From Archivesica marissinica (Eukaryota > Mollusca > Bivalvia > Venerida > Vesicomyidae), in contig CM026397.1 in assembly GCA_014843695.1 (NCBI GenBank), forward strand, positions 40,200,651-40,264,650: 64,000 nt of DNA. Direction: 5' to 3'. Both the position numbers and the translations under genes were made by a program. The stretch's first letter is position 1, and each line of letters opens with the position of its first letter. Below are positions 21,663 through 32,116 of the stretch, piece by piece. The notes below the pieces were generated by a model. That model was given only the letters and a program-made list of their open reading frames with translations, was not told the DNA's origin and searched no databases.

Positions 21663-24600
21663 CTACAAGTAATCCCCGTCTTCCTTCTCTGAATCTGAGT
21701 CTTCACTCCATGCTTCGCCATCTGAATCGCTCACTCCATCAGTAGTTTCTACTTCCATCTCAGACTCTCTGTCACCTTCAGCCTCCATGTCCTCTGCATT
21801 GTTACGGCCATTCCTAACAAACCATTTGGTATGGCTGGCCCTTCAATCCAGGTTGGCTTCCAGGAGGTTGTCCCTCACATACCATCCGTAATCAATACCA
21901 TCCGTAATCAGTTGGTGACAAACCGTCCCCAGGAGATGCTGTCATGGCATGTGTTCACAATGCTGTAACATACTGCGTTCGTCGAATCTTCATCTCAAAG
22001 GTCTGTTGAGAAGGTGACAGCAAGGCACAGTCGATACGTTTGATGTTTGCCAGTGGATTCTCCTGAAAGTCAATGAAATGCATGATTAGAGCTGTTGTAA
22101 CAGGGGCAGATCCAGGATTTGTTTAAAGGGGGCGTGCAATCATTAGTCATGCAACGTAGGGTCCAGAACAGAAATGGGGGTACCAATAGTCTACAGCTTA
22201 CACTTAATATATGGATGCCGGCTGTGTGCACATTTTTTCCCACTATAACTTTGTTAATAATGGTCCGATTTGAAAAATTAACATTCTACAGAGGTAATTT
22301 TTAGTGATTTTCAATAGGGGGCATACGCCCTTCCGCCCCCTCTAAAACTGCACATGCTGTAAGGTATTTTAATTTTATAATGATGATCATATTAAAGGTT
22401 CGTGTGCCTTAATTACCTGATCAACTTTGCCAGTCATTTGCATCAGTTTGTTTTATCGTGCTTCATTGACATCTTGAGTCTTGCTGTGTGCATACATGCG
22501 GCAGACAAACTCTGATGCGACATCCAGATCAACACTACCATGCACCTCGCCCATACTGATGAAGAGGTTTACGTAGCAGCCAGTCTTGTCCTTCTCTCTG
22601 ATCGAGGGGTTTAGTTTTGCCTTTCCTGAAAAATCGGGTACAAATTCAAAATGAGACCATTCAATCAGTGCTCAAAAATACGAATCTGGTTATCCAGATT
22701 TTTTTCATTTCAGATTTGTTATCCGCACAAACAAAGTGCACCATATATCAAATTTTAAACAAATGCTATGGCTAATTAAATCATAGCACCAACACCGAGA
22801 CATTTTACTGAGACACAAATATCTTGTGCCAACCTGTAAAAGGCCGATGTAAAGTCACATCCAGTGAAGGCACGGTATCCGGGCAGTGCTTTGGGAAGTC
22901 CAGGTTTCCGCTCTTCAAGGACGTCAGCAATGTTGGTCACATTGATGTACCTCCTGCTGTTTCCCACCCCACAGTACATGATGATGTTGGCCATAGCCCG
23001 GACTTTTCGGCGTTGCTGTCCAAGGGCACCACTCAATATCACTAAGACATCGGTGTCAGATGCCCTCACCATGCCATTGCCTGCTGTGATATTTGCGATG
23101 TGGAAAGCAATCAGCGCATCGGCCTCTTCATGGGCTGGTTACAGTAATATGATGGTGCTCATCATGGACATACTGAAAGCACTCACCACCATAAGAAGCA
23201 AGCAAGGTATTTCCACCAAAGATATTCCAGTAATGATCTTTCCTCCACTCTTGCAAGAGAAACTTGGCAAGTTCATTCTTGAATACTCCATTGATGAGAG
23301 GTTTTTCCCCACTCTGTCTGATTGTCTGATCTGCCCCGGTTATGATATATACTGAATCAACTGCACACCGCAACTTTCTATCACTGTCCTTGGTGGAGTT
23401 CTCACCGTACTTGTCAAAACAAACATGTGCTTCATTAACCCTCCCTGAACTTACCACAGCATGGTCCGAGCAGTTGATGCGTATGCTGCTCCCATGTTTG
23501 TTTGTGAGAGGACGGAATGAAGAAGATTTCCTCCATCATATACCTGTACATAACTCCTCGGTAACTCGGCTTCTGTGATTGTTTCTGTCTGGAGGGACTC
23601 AAACTTTTTCAACAATGCTGATTTTCCCCCCACTTTTCACATGCGCCCCATCACAGTGTGCGAGTGACAGTGGGTATGACGTAATTGGGCAGGAGAGCAC
23701 ATTCCGAAGGTCAAGTGCTGTTTTCTCTGCAACAACTACGATCATACGGACACAGGATCTCAGCATTTGTCCATCTGTGAGGAGGGTAGCTTTGTTTCTT
23801 TTTTCTTCATGTTCTGAACAGCAAAGTTCTGTACACGCGTACGTTTCACAGGTTGAAGAAATCGATGGCTGTTGCTGTCCCATTCATCTTGAAATGTATC
23901 CCTTTCATCCTGACCCATTTTCAGCATATTGAGTAGATATAATACAGTTGCCTTAGATGCTGCTTGACCGGTTGCAACATTCACCAAGGAAGTTGGAGCA
24001 TCATCTGTGAATGGATTGCAGAATTCGTCAATTTTTCCACTCAGTTCAGCTATCTGACTGTTGTCCCTTATGGTTCTTGAGGGACGGCATTGAGCTGTTG
24101 CATTTCCCTCAGTTCAAGCCCAGTGAATGGTCTAAGCTCGGTGATTGCCATAGCTCGCTGGGTCATAGTCAATGACCATCGGTGCATTGCGTTCTCAGAA
24201 TTTCGGAAGTCAACAATTCCCTTCATTTTGGATGCAGCATCACGGTTGACCGTTTGCTCCAAAGAGAGGTCAACAGCCGATCTACTGTAACACTTCTGTG
24301 TGCGTCTGATGGAAAACGCACCCTTCTCCGGTACTTTACGCAGCTTTGGGTCTGAACTCTTCACACTTCTGCAGAAAAGGTATTCCCCATCTGGCATCGT
24401 TTGGTCGGTTCAGGGCGAAGTATACTGCAAGCATCATTGTGAATACATGAATATAGCAACCGACGTCATTCGTCTTTATGCATATCTGCAGCTCTCTGTG
24501 GAGGTGATTGATCAGGAAGATGTAAATGGCCCAGAAATGAGCTGTTGACCCAAGATGCCCATCCAGAATCGACTGGAAGCTGTCAAACAAGGGTGTTTCA

Positions 24601-25190
24601 ATTGCTTGTATTTAGTAGGCTTTCAACGCAATGGCCAAATCATAGGTGACAACTGCGTAATCTTGGCCTGTTTCCTTTGCAACGTTCATTGTCCGGATCA
24701 TCGTCTCTCTCACCACATTATTGTTGGTTGGGAATCTGGATATTGGGTCCATGTAGCAAATTCGTTGAAGTGGTAAGGAGTCATTGATGTACTTGCTCAT
24801 GAATCCAGCATGCAATGGTGTGTTGCCTTCTCTCAGTTTCGAAAACCAATACAGATCCAATACCTTTAGTCCAATCTTGCATTCATTCAGTTCCTCAGCA
24901 GTCGATAGATATGCTGTACTGGATGTTCCGGCAGGGGTATCAGTAATTGCTGCTGAGGTAGGAACCCGGTAGGACCAGCTTTTATATCATTATTAGTCTT
25001 GATTATCAATATTACAACAATAAGTTAATAACCTACCTTGGACTGGTTCATCTGTCAACTCTGTTTCTTAACTGGAAGGATGTCTTGGAATCCCAGCTTG
25101 GAATATACTTCTAATGCTGCCTGTGTTGTTGTTTTCATACCACCCTCAAAATTATATCTGGACTAATCTCTGCCCTCATGAGAGCCAGTA
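21663..25190 (-). pseudogene. PIN/XPG-like 'uncharacterised' multi-exon gene, decayed
   Basis: Minus strand, inside the long-TIR element. Exons with in-phase junctions: ~25190-25037 (contains MRAEISPDIILRVV and a KLGFQDILPVKKQ segment), 24952-22834, 22625-22417 and 22062-21663; the FYR/KGKAK codon is split and rebuilt exactly. Ordered segments: LDLYWFSKLREGNTPLHAGF, FALNRPNDARWGIPFLQKC, YSRSAVDLSLEQTVNRDAAS, ATGQAASKATVLYLLNMLKM, SCPITSYPLSLAHCDGA, FDKYGENSTKDSDRK, FLLQEWRKDHYWNIF, HEEADALIAFHIA, VRASDTDVLVIL, RRYINVTNIADVL, YRAFTGCDFTSAFYR, and an acidic SDSDGEAWSEDSDSEKEDGD end. I recall this layout from large unnamed protein families in molluscs and cnidarians. The order EEAD...SDTD...GCD resembles the acidic metal-binding residues of PIN/XPG nucleases (inference). 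In-frame stops (after ALKAY, after VNEAR, after YVTAL) and frameshifts near 24340, 23990, 23600, 23450 and 23127 show it is dead. Introns are kept, so it is not a retrocopy. Confidence 0.78.
22101..22360. mobile_element. hAT-like remnant in pseudogene intron
   Basis: Begins CAGGGGCAGATCCAGGATTT and ends near GCCCTTCCGCCCCCTC, resembling a common invertebrate hAT-type MITE terminus. It lies wholly within the 22063-22416 intron of the PIN-like pseudogene. The right terminus is eroded. Confidence 0.55.
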
Positions 25191-25814
25191 TGCTGCTAAT
25201 CTTACATCAGTGCTAACAATAACCCATCTGGTCAGACAGCATCCCTTCTTACCATGTACAGGTCACCCCATTCAGTCACTACCAATTAACCATTTACTTT
25301 CTATATATATTATTAACAGGGTTTTCATTATTATGATTAAAGAATGTGATCTACCCTGCTGAGAAATGATACCCTGCTGAAATGTTAAGCACTCTGCTGA
25401 TATTTAGTATTTTAAATTTTGTTCCCAACACCCTGTTCAGACAGATTTCTAGTGAGACCTATGTTATTTTATTCTGTAACTGCCTTCTATATAAATGATA
25501 AACATCAACATGTTTTACTGAGACTTATATTAACACTAAATTATGGTTGAAACCACTAATAAATAACATTTTTTCCATACTATAAGGGTTCTTCCTCCAC
25601 TAATACATAACATTAAATGTACTGTTTACATTAAATATTATTTATTAGTGGAGGCCATCTTTAAATGGTAGAACTAAATATCAGAGCTGGTCAAAAGTAG
25701 AATATTTTTAATTCTTGTCCCCCCCTCCAATATATGTTGACACCAAAATGATGACTATGTGAAATAGGACTTGAGATATAAGAAAAATAGGTTTTCATGG
25801 CGGCCATCTTTAAA
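25191..25814. other. AT-rich segment between pseudogene 5' end and right TIR
   Basis: About 620 bp without coding character, with a local repeat (CTCCACTAATACATAACATT and similar) near 25550-25660. It would hold the promoter of the element's gene if one exists; no core element is recognisable. Confidence 0.4.
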
Positions 25815-26400
25815 GATGCTGGGGATGGGGGGCATTGGGGGGTATCTGGCAGGCACACTCCACCACTGAAAATGTCTGGCAGTGGTCATTCAAGATACCT
25901 GGGACTATGCTGAACATTTTCCAGTAAGTTTCATCAGGTTAACTCACGAGCTGATCTGGCTCAATTTTGGGGGTGGGGACATTCGGGGGTGTCTGGCGGG
26001 CACATCCCACCACAGAAAATGTCTGGCAGTGGTCATTTGTGATACCTGGGACTATGCTGAACATTTTCCAGTAGGTTTCATCAGATTAACTCATGAGCTG
26101 ATCTAGCTCAATTTTGAGGGTGGGGGCATTCGGTGTTGTCTGGCGGGCACAACCCACCACTGAAAATGTCTGGCAGTGGTCATTCATGATACCTGGGACT
26201 ATGCCGAACATTTTCCAGTAGGTTTCATCAGGTTAACTCATGAGCTGATCTAGCTCAATTGTGGGGTTCCTTTCTCATGGCCCTCCTGACCACACCCACC
26301 AGAATGAGCATGCCAAACGTCCATTTCCTTACATGGGCATGCACATGGACCATTGCTATATACATGATAATTGGTTAACTTTCCAGCTAGGCTCCTGGTC
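25815..26400 (-). repeat. Right long TIR of the 5.95-kb element
   Basis: Inverted relative to 20451-21345: about three and a half ~145-bp subunits (25830-26265), then the outer unique sequence and the terminal GGCTCCTGGTC, followed by TA. Confidence 0.85.
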
Positions 26401-26782
26401 TAAATGGTTGTTTTGTCCGTAAAGTTCTGTCTCCAGGCCTCGAAACCATCTATATGGTATTATCTCGATTCGCCACAATCACGATTCGCCACAGAATAAA
26501 CATGATTCGCCAGTTAAAACACGATTCGCCACAGTTAAAACACAATTCGCCACAGTATAATTTTCAAATGTAATATCTTGATTGCAATTAATTTTTGGCT
26601 TTATATTGAATGTATTAAATTAACTATTATGTATGTCTATTGTTATTTTCAATCCATGATTAAGGGTTTGAGGTGTTAGTTTGTCTCTGATAACTGAGTA
26701 GACGAAACGGGATGCATCGTTACACAATGATCACAGGTGATCAACATGTACAGGTGTTAGATAATTGACACACGTACCCAGA

Positions 26783-26905
26783 ATTGAATCAATACAATAC
26801 AATACAATAAGTTTATTGCATAAAACAGTATACATGTTTGTATATATAGCACATAAAGAGCACAATCACAAGTTCAAATATATGTGTAAAATATGCATTA
26901 GTTTC
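26783..26905 (-). repeat. Possible LINE/SINE 3' end with (TATTG)n tail
   Basis: On the minus strand the segment runs TGCAATAAACTTATTGTATT with repeated GTATT units, a form of tail common in non-LTR retroelements. The body upstream of it is not recognisable. Confidence 0.45.
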
Positions 26906-27138
26906 GTTTTATATGTTTAGTTTTCTCTTGTTCGTGCCTCCACACCGTGCACGTCGGGAACAAGGCACAGTTCACAGCAGGAAATTGGATCACCGTTCCG
27001 AAGTGACCAATCCACGCCGCTGACGCATACAGACGAGGACCCGCATCGACTCTTTTGAGTGTCTACACTTACTTACCTAGATCAGCAGCAGCTAGTACTG
27101 GGGCGCTGAAGAGGAGACGAGTGACTGGGTAGGAGAAG

Positions 27139-27387
27139 ATGGCAGTCGTTTCGCGTGGATGGCGCACTCGTCGCCTCGAACTATTTTATCTGTCTCCAAT
27201 GACGGGCGAGCGGTTGGAGACGGAGGGATGCGACCTAGACCCCGGATGCGTCAACGGGGTGGACAACGACGGAACAACCGAACCATTTTGCTGCTGTGAG
27301 CCGACTAATCGTGGAGGATGTGGCCCTAAAAAGAACCGAGAAAATAACCACCTTGGACATGATGGCGGAGAGAGACTACCGTACTAG
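27139..27387 (+). CDS. Cys-rich small open frame, doubtful
   Basis: An 82-codon frame in an island of higher GC (about 26940-27640), encoding a basic start (SRGWRTRRLELF) and a Cys-rich middle (CDLDPGCVNG, FCCCEPTNRGGCG). No signal peptide, no splice context, no recognised domain. It runs into the 29-bp repeat. It may be part of a retroelement leader or a captured exon inside the 2.1-kb element, or chance. Confidence 0.2.
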   Translation: MAVVSRGWRTRRLELFYLSPMTGERLETEGCDLDPGCVNGVDNDGTTEPFCCCEPTNRGGCGPKKNRENNHLGHDGGERLPY

Positions 27388-27500
27388 AACATAATCATCT
27401 TGGACTACCGTACTAGAACATAATCATCTTGGACTACCCTACTAGAACATAATCATCTTGGACTACCCTACTAGAACATAATCATCTTGGACTTAAACAA
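27372..27500. repeat. 29-bp minisatellite, about four copies
   Basis: Unit GGACTACCCTACTAGAACAT then AATCATCTT. A related ATCATCTTGGAC fragment follows at ~27540. Confidence 0.88.
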
Positions 27501-27909
27501 CATAGATACAACCAACAAGGAATAATTATCGAGAAAACTAATCATCTTGGACCGACATCTTCATGGGACTCTACAACCACAAACTTCAATCTACACCACT
27601 CTACAGGACACCGACGACTCAACACTTCATCGAATAATCGACGGTGCGAAAGCACGTTTGCTCACCCATATGGTTTACCGGCGGCGAGGGTAAAGAAACT
27701 GAATCATCATCGCATTAATTTCGTTGCTTATTTCCAATATATATATATTTGGAAATACCAATGGTGATTTTTTTTTATTTGCATGACAAAAGATTAATAA
27801 ATTTCTGTACAGTCGGCCAAGTATGGTAGTATCTTTTAATGAATTTCGATCTTAGGTTTGAGTAATGTGGGCAAATTAATATGAAAGTGATACTCATTTT
27901 CCAAGATTC

Positions 27910-28340
27910 TAGAATTCTTCTTCTTCTTTGTTTATACAGCACCCCTTCACTTATGAAGATTAGGTGCTGGCGCCGTAATAAAAAGTGTTAGTTAAGTGCT
28001 TGATCAGAACGTGCTCATTAGAAAGGATACAGTGAATAGACATATTTTTAGATATATTTTTAAGTGTTTTTTTTATAAAACTATGTACATAATTGTGGCA
28101 ATTTATGCAAATTATATTGGGGGTAAGGACAGACACAGGGATCAGGGCCTTGAAGGCGTCCACTGTGTCTGCGGCATATATGGTGGGCGGTAGCATGTTT
28201 CACTGAGTGACGGCTGTAGGATAGAAAGAGTATTTGTACGAGTCTTTAGGTGCGTGAATGTGTTTGTAGGTATATATGTTACTGTGTCTGGTTCTGGGTC
28301 TGAAGGAATACTTAGATTACAGGGTGGTTGAATTGCAATA
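27910..28340 (-). pseudogene. LINE reverse-transcriptase C-terminus and 3' end
   Basis: Minus strand. Segments SYKYSFYPTAVTQ, NMLPPTIYAADTVDAFKALI follow a RHSNIYTYKHIHAPKD stretch, which matches the extreme C-terminal pattern of many animal LINE polyproteins (…F.PR…WN.LP….A.S.D.FK..L). One stop (TGA) replaces the expected Trp before NMLPP. The 3' end runs through GGTGCTGTATAAACAAAGAA to a GAA-rich tail. 5'-truncated, and carried inside the 2.1-kb TIR element. Confidence 0.7.
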
Positions 28341-28938
28341 AATACATAGGGAATTCGGGTTAATAATTGCGGACAAGGCTCACATTACGTATATAAACGT
28401 TATAAAAGCTGATTATATTGTTATGTCATCATGTTTTGTTAATATTTTTATTATTTTTAGAGTATACTTTTCATTTTAATTATACTGTGGCGAATCGTGT
28501 TTTAGCTGTGGCGAATCGTGTTTTAGTTGTGGCGAATCATGTTTACTCTGTGGCGAATCGAGATGTGGAGAATCGTGAGTGTGGCGAATCGAGAGTAATT
28601 CTATATATATATGCTCTTGTGAGTAGGATGAGGAAGGCTATGTCTGGTTTATAGTTTGACTGGGTCCTCTGACATCAGAAGAACATTGTCAGCACATGTT
28701 GGGCAGCCAGTGTAGCATACACTGTACCAATATGTTTCCCCAAAAATCATGTTTCACGGTCTAAGAGCAGGTTATTGATGTAACATTTCTAGAAATGAGT
28801 TGACAGTATATCACATTGTCGCACTCCGTGTTCTAGTTTGAGGGATTCACTGACTTCGCCACCCACTTAACTTTTGGTGACCCAAGGTCTTGGCTGTTGT
28901 GGATAACTTGAAGTTGGGACCCTGAAGTCTGCAGATGT

Positions 28939-29153
28939 ATGTATGTTCCTTTAATGTCAAACCCCTCGCGGGGACTTAGACATGTTTTCCTGGACAGGCT
29001 TAGCCGACGTAAGCGATTTAACCAGTACTAAGCAATGTGTGTGAGGTGCCTTGCTCAATGACACTACATACGTGGCCTGACCGAGTATCGAACCCGGGAC
29101 CGTTCGATTCCAAATACGACGCTCTACCACTGGACCACGGACGCCACGTGTTA
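28939..29153 (-). mobile_element. SINE family E
   Basis: Minus-strand full copy: tRNA-like head (GCGTCCGTGGTCCAGTGGTA, B box GGTTCGATACTCGG), body with CAAGGCACCTCACAC, core, and tail CCGCGAGGGGTTTGACATTA. Confidence 0.9.
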
Positions 29154-29670
29154 TGCTGTTTCAGCTGCTTGAGAATGCTAGTTAGTAAAATCGAGAGTTG
29201 TCCGCACTTAGAGAGAATGTGCTTTCAGTTAGCAGCCAGAGATTACTAACAAAATTAGGCTTATGAAGTATCTTGCTTATTTTAATCTGAGGCGACCGCG
29301 CACCTAGGTGACGGATATTTCTTTGCTACAAGCGACTGTAAATTATATGCAGGTAATTTAACAATAATTACAGGTATATTGTTGCAGACTATTTTGAATT
29401 TCACATAGTAAAAAGCGAATAATTATGCAGGGTTATTGGGGTGTAGCTGAGTCTGAAATTATGACACTAACAGACTAACGTGTAAAATCACCATGAATTT
29501 GAACCCTACTTACCAGCTTACAGACCTACCGATACAGGGGTACAGTAACTTACACGGGTAACACGGTCATTGATGATTGAGTGAATACCAGAATTAACAC
29601 TCCAGATATAGACATATTAGAAAGCTAACGAATTTAAAAAAGTGTCAGCGGAAGGTATGTGGCACCTGAA

Positions 29671-29731
29671 ATATGTATGTATGTACGTTCTATTAACAGA
29701 TTAATGTCAAACCACTTGCGGGGACCTAGAG
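29671..29731 (-). mobile_element. SINE family E, 3' fragment
   Basis: Only the tail is kept (CCGCAAGTGGTTTGACATTA and the ATACATAC end) on the minus strand. Confidence 0.7.
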
Positions 29732-29875
29732 ACCTTAGATTTTCAATAATTGTTAGTTGTCCATATATAAAATGTTACCAGAAGTATCATTGACTGACCG
29801 GTTTTCGATACCAATAGCACTGTTACTCTGCTATGTAAGCAAGCATGGAAGGTAATCCAAAACATGCATTTCCTC

Positions 29876-30455
29876 TTAAAGTGACCAAGTGTGACGTCCG
29901 TGGTCCAGTGGTAGAGCGTCGGATTTGGAATCGAACCGTCCTGGGTTCGATACTCGGTCAGGCCACTTATGTAGTATCATTGAGCAAGGCACCTCACACA
30001 CATTGCTTAGTACTGGTTAATCGCTTAGGTCGGCTAAGCCTGCCCAGGAAAACATAGTCCCCGCGAGGGGTTTGACATTAAAGGAACATACATACAAGCA
30101 AAGAAAGAGCGGAAAAGTTAATGATCCGACGTAGGACTCAAACCCACGACCTCCCGAACACTAGACGGACATCCCTACCAACTGAGCTAGCCGGGCCACT
30201 GTTCTACCCACGCCGAAATACACTACACTCTTCCCTCTTTTAATCTTTATGAGCAGCACTCCGATTCCTGGAGCTGCACCCCTACTCCTTTGCCCGTACC
30301 ATCCCATCCTCGTCGCCATTAAAGTGACCAAGCAAAGAAAGAGTGACCCAATGTGAGACTCAAACCCATGACCTCCTGAACACTAGTCGGAAAGCTCTAC
30401 CAACTGAGCTAGCTGGGCCGCTGTTCTACCCACGCCGAAATACACTACACTTTAA
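29876..30455 (-). mobile_element. tRNA-Lys-like SINE family G, tandem copies
   Basis: Two tRNA-like heads on the minus strand (around 30118-30200 and 30350-30425) read GGCCCGGCTAGCTCAGTTGG then TAGGG/TAGAG, with B boxes GGGTTTGAGTCC and GGGTTTGAGTCT, close to a tRNA-Lys. They are joined head to tail by a ~145-bp body (TGGCGACGAGGATGGGATGG, CTCCAGGAATCGGAGTGCTG). The body end GTGTAGTGTATTTCGGCGTG also appears beyond the second head at 30425-30455, so at least 2.2 units are present. The first unit is split by a SINE E at 29890-30097. Confidence 0.82.
29890..30097 (+). mobile_element. SINE family E inserted in SINE G
   Basis: Full plus-strand copy with a well-preserved head (GTCCGTGGTCCAGTGGTAGA). 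The flanking GTGACCAAG and AAGCAAAGAAAGAG are contiguous in the neighbouring SINE G unit at ~30323-30345, so E inserted into G, with a short target repeat (AAG or CAAG). Confidence 0.88.
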
Positions 30456-30933
30456 ATTATATCATTTCCATTTATCCATATCATTATATAAAATAATGAC
30501 TATCAAAACAACAAATTGTAGTCGACTAAGCACAACAGGTAACAGCCAGTCGCCATTTAAAATATTGACCTATTATCGATACCCTCTAAAATGAAGAGTA
30601 TCCTTGTATAGTTACTGTCCAAATGTAACCTAACACATGTGATTAAAAAACTACAACATGATAAAAATAACTATGGGGTCATTCTGGAACTGTATTCAAA
30701 TTTGACAGTTTATATCTCAGTGTAGTTATCATTGTAGGGACATATGAATTCATCATTGCATCTGCATTTTCACTGAGCTCTCTAACTGCCTGGTAGACAT
30801 TTGGCATGGCAGGAGATGTGTACATCATGTACTAAGGGATACATGGCGTTGGTCTGGTCTGTACTAGTAATAATAATAACCCATACATGTCCAAAGAAGG
30901 TAATGAGGATATTTATATTCTGGACAAGTTCTC

Positions 30934-31174
30934 TTAACCCTTTCAACACCACAGACCTCTAAATAGGCTTACAAAAAGTGTAGATCCAGATGAGCCGGCT
31001 CGTGACGAGCCGTCTCATCAGGATCTGCACTTTTTGCCAGTGATATGACTATTTTTAGACATAATTACCCATTTTGATAAATGAACTTGTCCAAATGTGA
31101 TTTTCTGATTCATTTATTGGTTTATGAATATCATGGACCAGTCCATGTGAGTTACTTGGTGTTGAATGGGTTAA
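30934..31174 (+). mobile_element. TTAA-flanked MITE (piggyBac-like), copy P1
   Basis: Bounded by TTAA on both sides with termini CCCTTTCAAC and inverted CCCATTCAAC. The interior has a strong palindrome (GATGAGCCGGCTCGTGACGA then GCCGTCTCATC) and a conserved right half (TTACCCATTTTGATAAATGA, GGACCAGTCCATGTGAGTTA). TTAA duplication with CCC-starting ends fits piggyBac-type elements. No coding capacity. Confidence 0.85.
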
Positions 31175-31377
31175 TTTTAGTAAAAAATATATAAAGTATG
31201 ACCTTTTTTGAGACACCCTGTACCTGAAATATCAATGTCAAGTGATAATCATGAGATTTTCTGAAGCAGCTGAGATACTCTGTTAGAAAACATCCTCATC
31301 ATCATACACGTTTAAAAATGCAGTTGCAATGCAACTGATGAACAGTAATAGTAAAACATATTCTTTTTTATACTAGT

Positions 31378-31623
31378 TTAACCCATTCAACCCCAAGTAA
31401 CTGACATGGACTGGTGCATGATATTTTCAGACCAATAAATTAATAAGAAAATTACCTTTGGACCAGTTCATTTATCAAAATGGGTAATTTTATCTTAAAA
31501 TAGTAATAATTATTACTGGCAGAAAAGTGCAGATCCTGATGAGACGGCTCGTCACGAGCCGGCTCATCTGGATCTACACTTTTCATAAGCCTATTTAGAG
31601 GCCTGTGGGGTTGAAAGGGTTAA
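31378..31623 (-). mobile_element. TTAA-flanked MITE (piggyBac-like), copy P2
   Basis: Inverted relative to P1, ~200 bp away, with intact TTAA on both sides (31378-31381 and 31620-31623) and an intact central palindrome. Confidence 0.88.
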
Positions 31624-32116
31624 AGATTATTCACTTATTTTACTACACATATTTGAAAACGTCCTCAGTGTACGGGGAATATCGTATATAAACAATGAGT
31701 CATTGTACTTCTAGTCCAATTTAAATGCGCGAGATGAAGAGTTATTGAAAACATGTTTGTATCGAAAATATTTCAACATACAATACAATGATGGCACGAC
31801 CAAAGTTTGACATAACTGATATTGACCATATTTCCTTATGTACATATTTCTTGTAGATCACATTCCTTAAAATAAAATAAATTATCTTCCAAGTTGACAT
31901 TGTCTGTTAGAGCTAAAGTAGTAGCCAAAGGGTCAGGCAACTTACCTACTTATGTACCTAACAGCTGCTACTGGATATTGCTAAGAGTCAATTGATCTAT
32001 CGATACGTGTTGCTTGCTAAGCCTTCTCAGCGTGTATGATGGTTTTGCCTGGTAGAGCTGGCTCCCAGAATGCCTCGTTCCTGTTCTAGACGTGTCTCTA
32101 TCTTCCGTGCCAGACT

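Larger units (their letters stand above)
20451..26400. mobile_element. 5.95-kb DNA transposon with long subrepeated TIRs
   Basis: The left arm (20451-21345) and right arm (25815-26400) are long inverted repeats of each other. Outer ends: GAACAGGAGCC at the left, inverted GACCAGGAGCC at the right, with TA on both outer flanks (20449-20450, 26401-26402). Both arms share an outer unique part (TAGCTGGAAAGTTAACCAAT, CATGTATATAGCAATGGTCC, GGTGTGGTCAGGAGGGCCAT) followed inward by tandem ~145-bp subunits (AGCTAGATCAGCTCATGAGT, ACTGCCAGACATTTTCAGTG, GTGGGTTGTGCCCGCCAGAC). The left arm has about five subunits, some with deletions; the right about three and a half. The left outer end has an extra 14 bp between two AGCC motifs. 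Between the arms lies one recognisable gene, the PIN/XPG-like pseudogene at 21663-25190 on the minus strand. No known transposase motif was found. Confidence 0.8.
26458..28605. mobile_element. 2.1-kb element with iterated subterminal GATTCGCCACA motifs
   Basis: The left arm (26458-26585) and inverted right arm (28462-28605) each hold 5-6 copies of CGATTCGCCACA spaced ~18-25 bp, with the same spacer words (AAACATGATTCGCCA, AAAACACGATTCGCCACAG, CAGTATAATT). The outermost sequence is ATTATCTCGATTCGCC versus ATTACTCTCGATTCGCC when the right end is inverted. The interior contains a (CAATA)n-started repeat, a GC-rich Cys-rich open frame, a 29-bp minisatellite and a LINE fragment, but no transposase. 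Clustered subterminal motifs are typical of transposase binding sites (family knowledge); the superfamily is unknown. Confidence 0.7.

Noticed and set aside
22824..24548. Plus-strand open frames opposite the PIN-like pseudogene
   Set aside because: Shadows of the minus-strand coding sequence; the minus-strand translation carries ordered conserved motifs, the plus strand does not.
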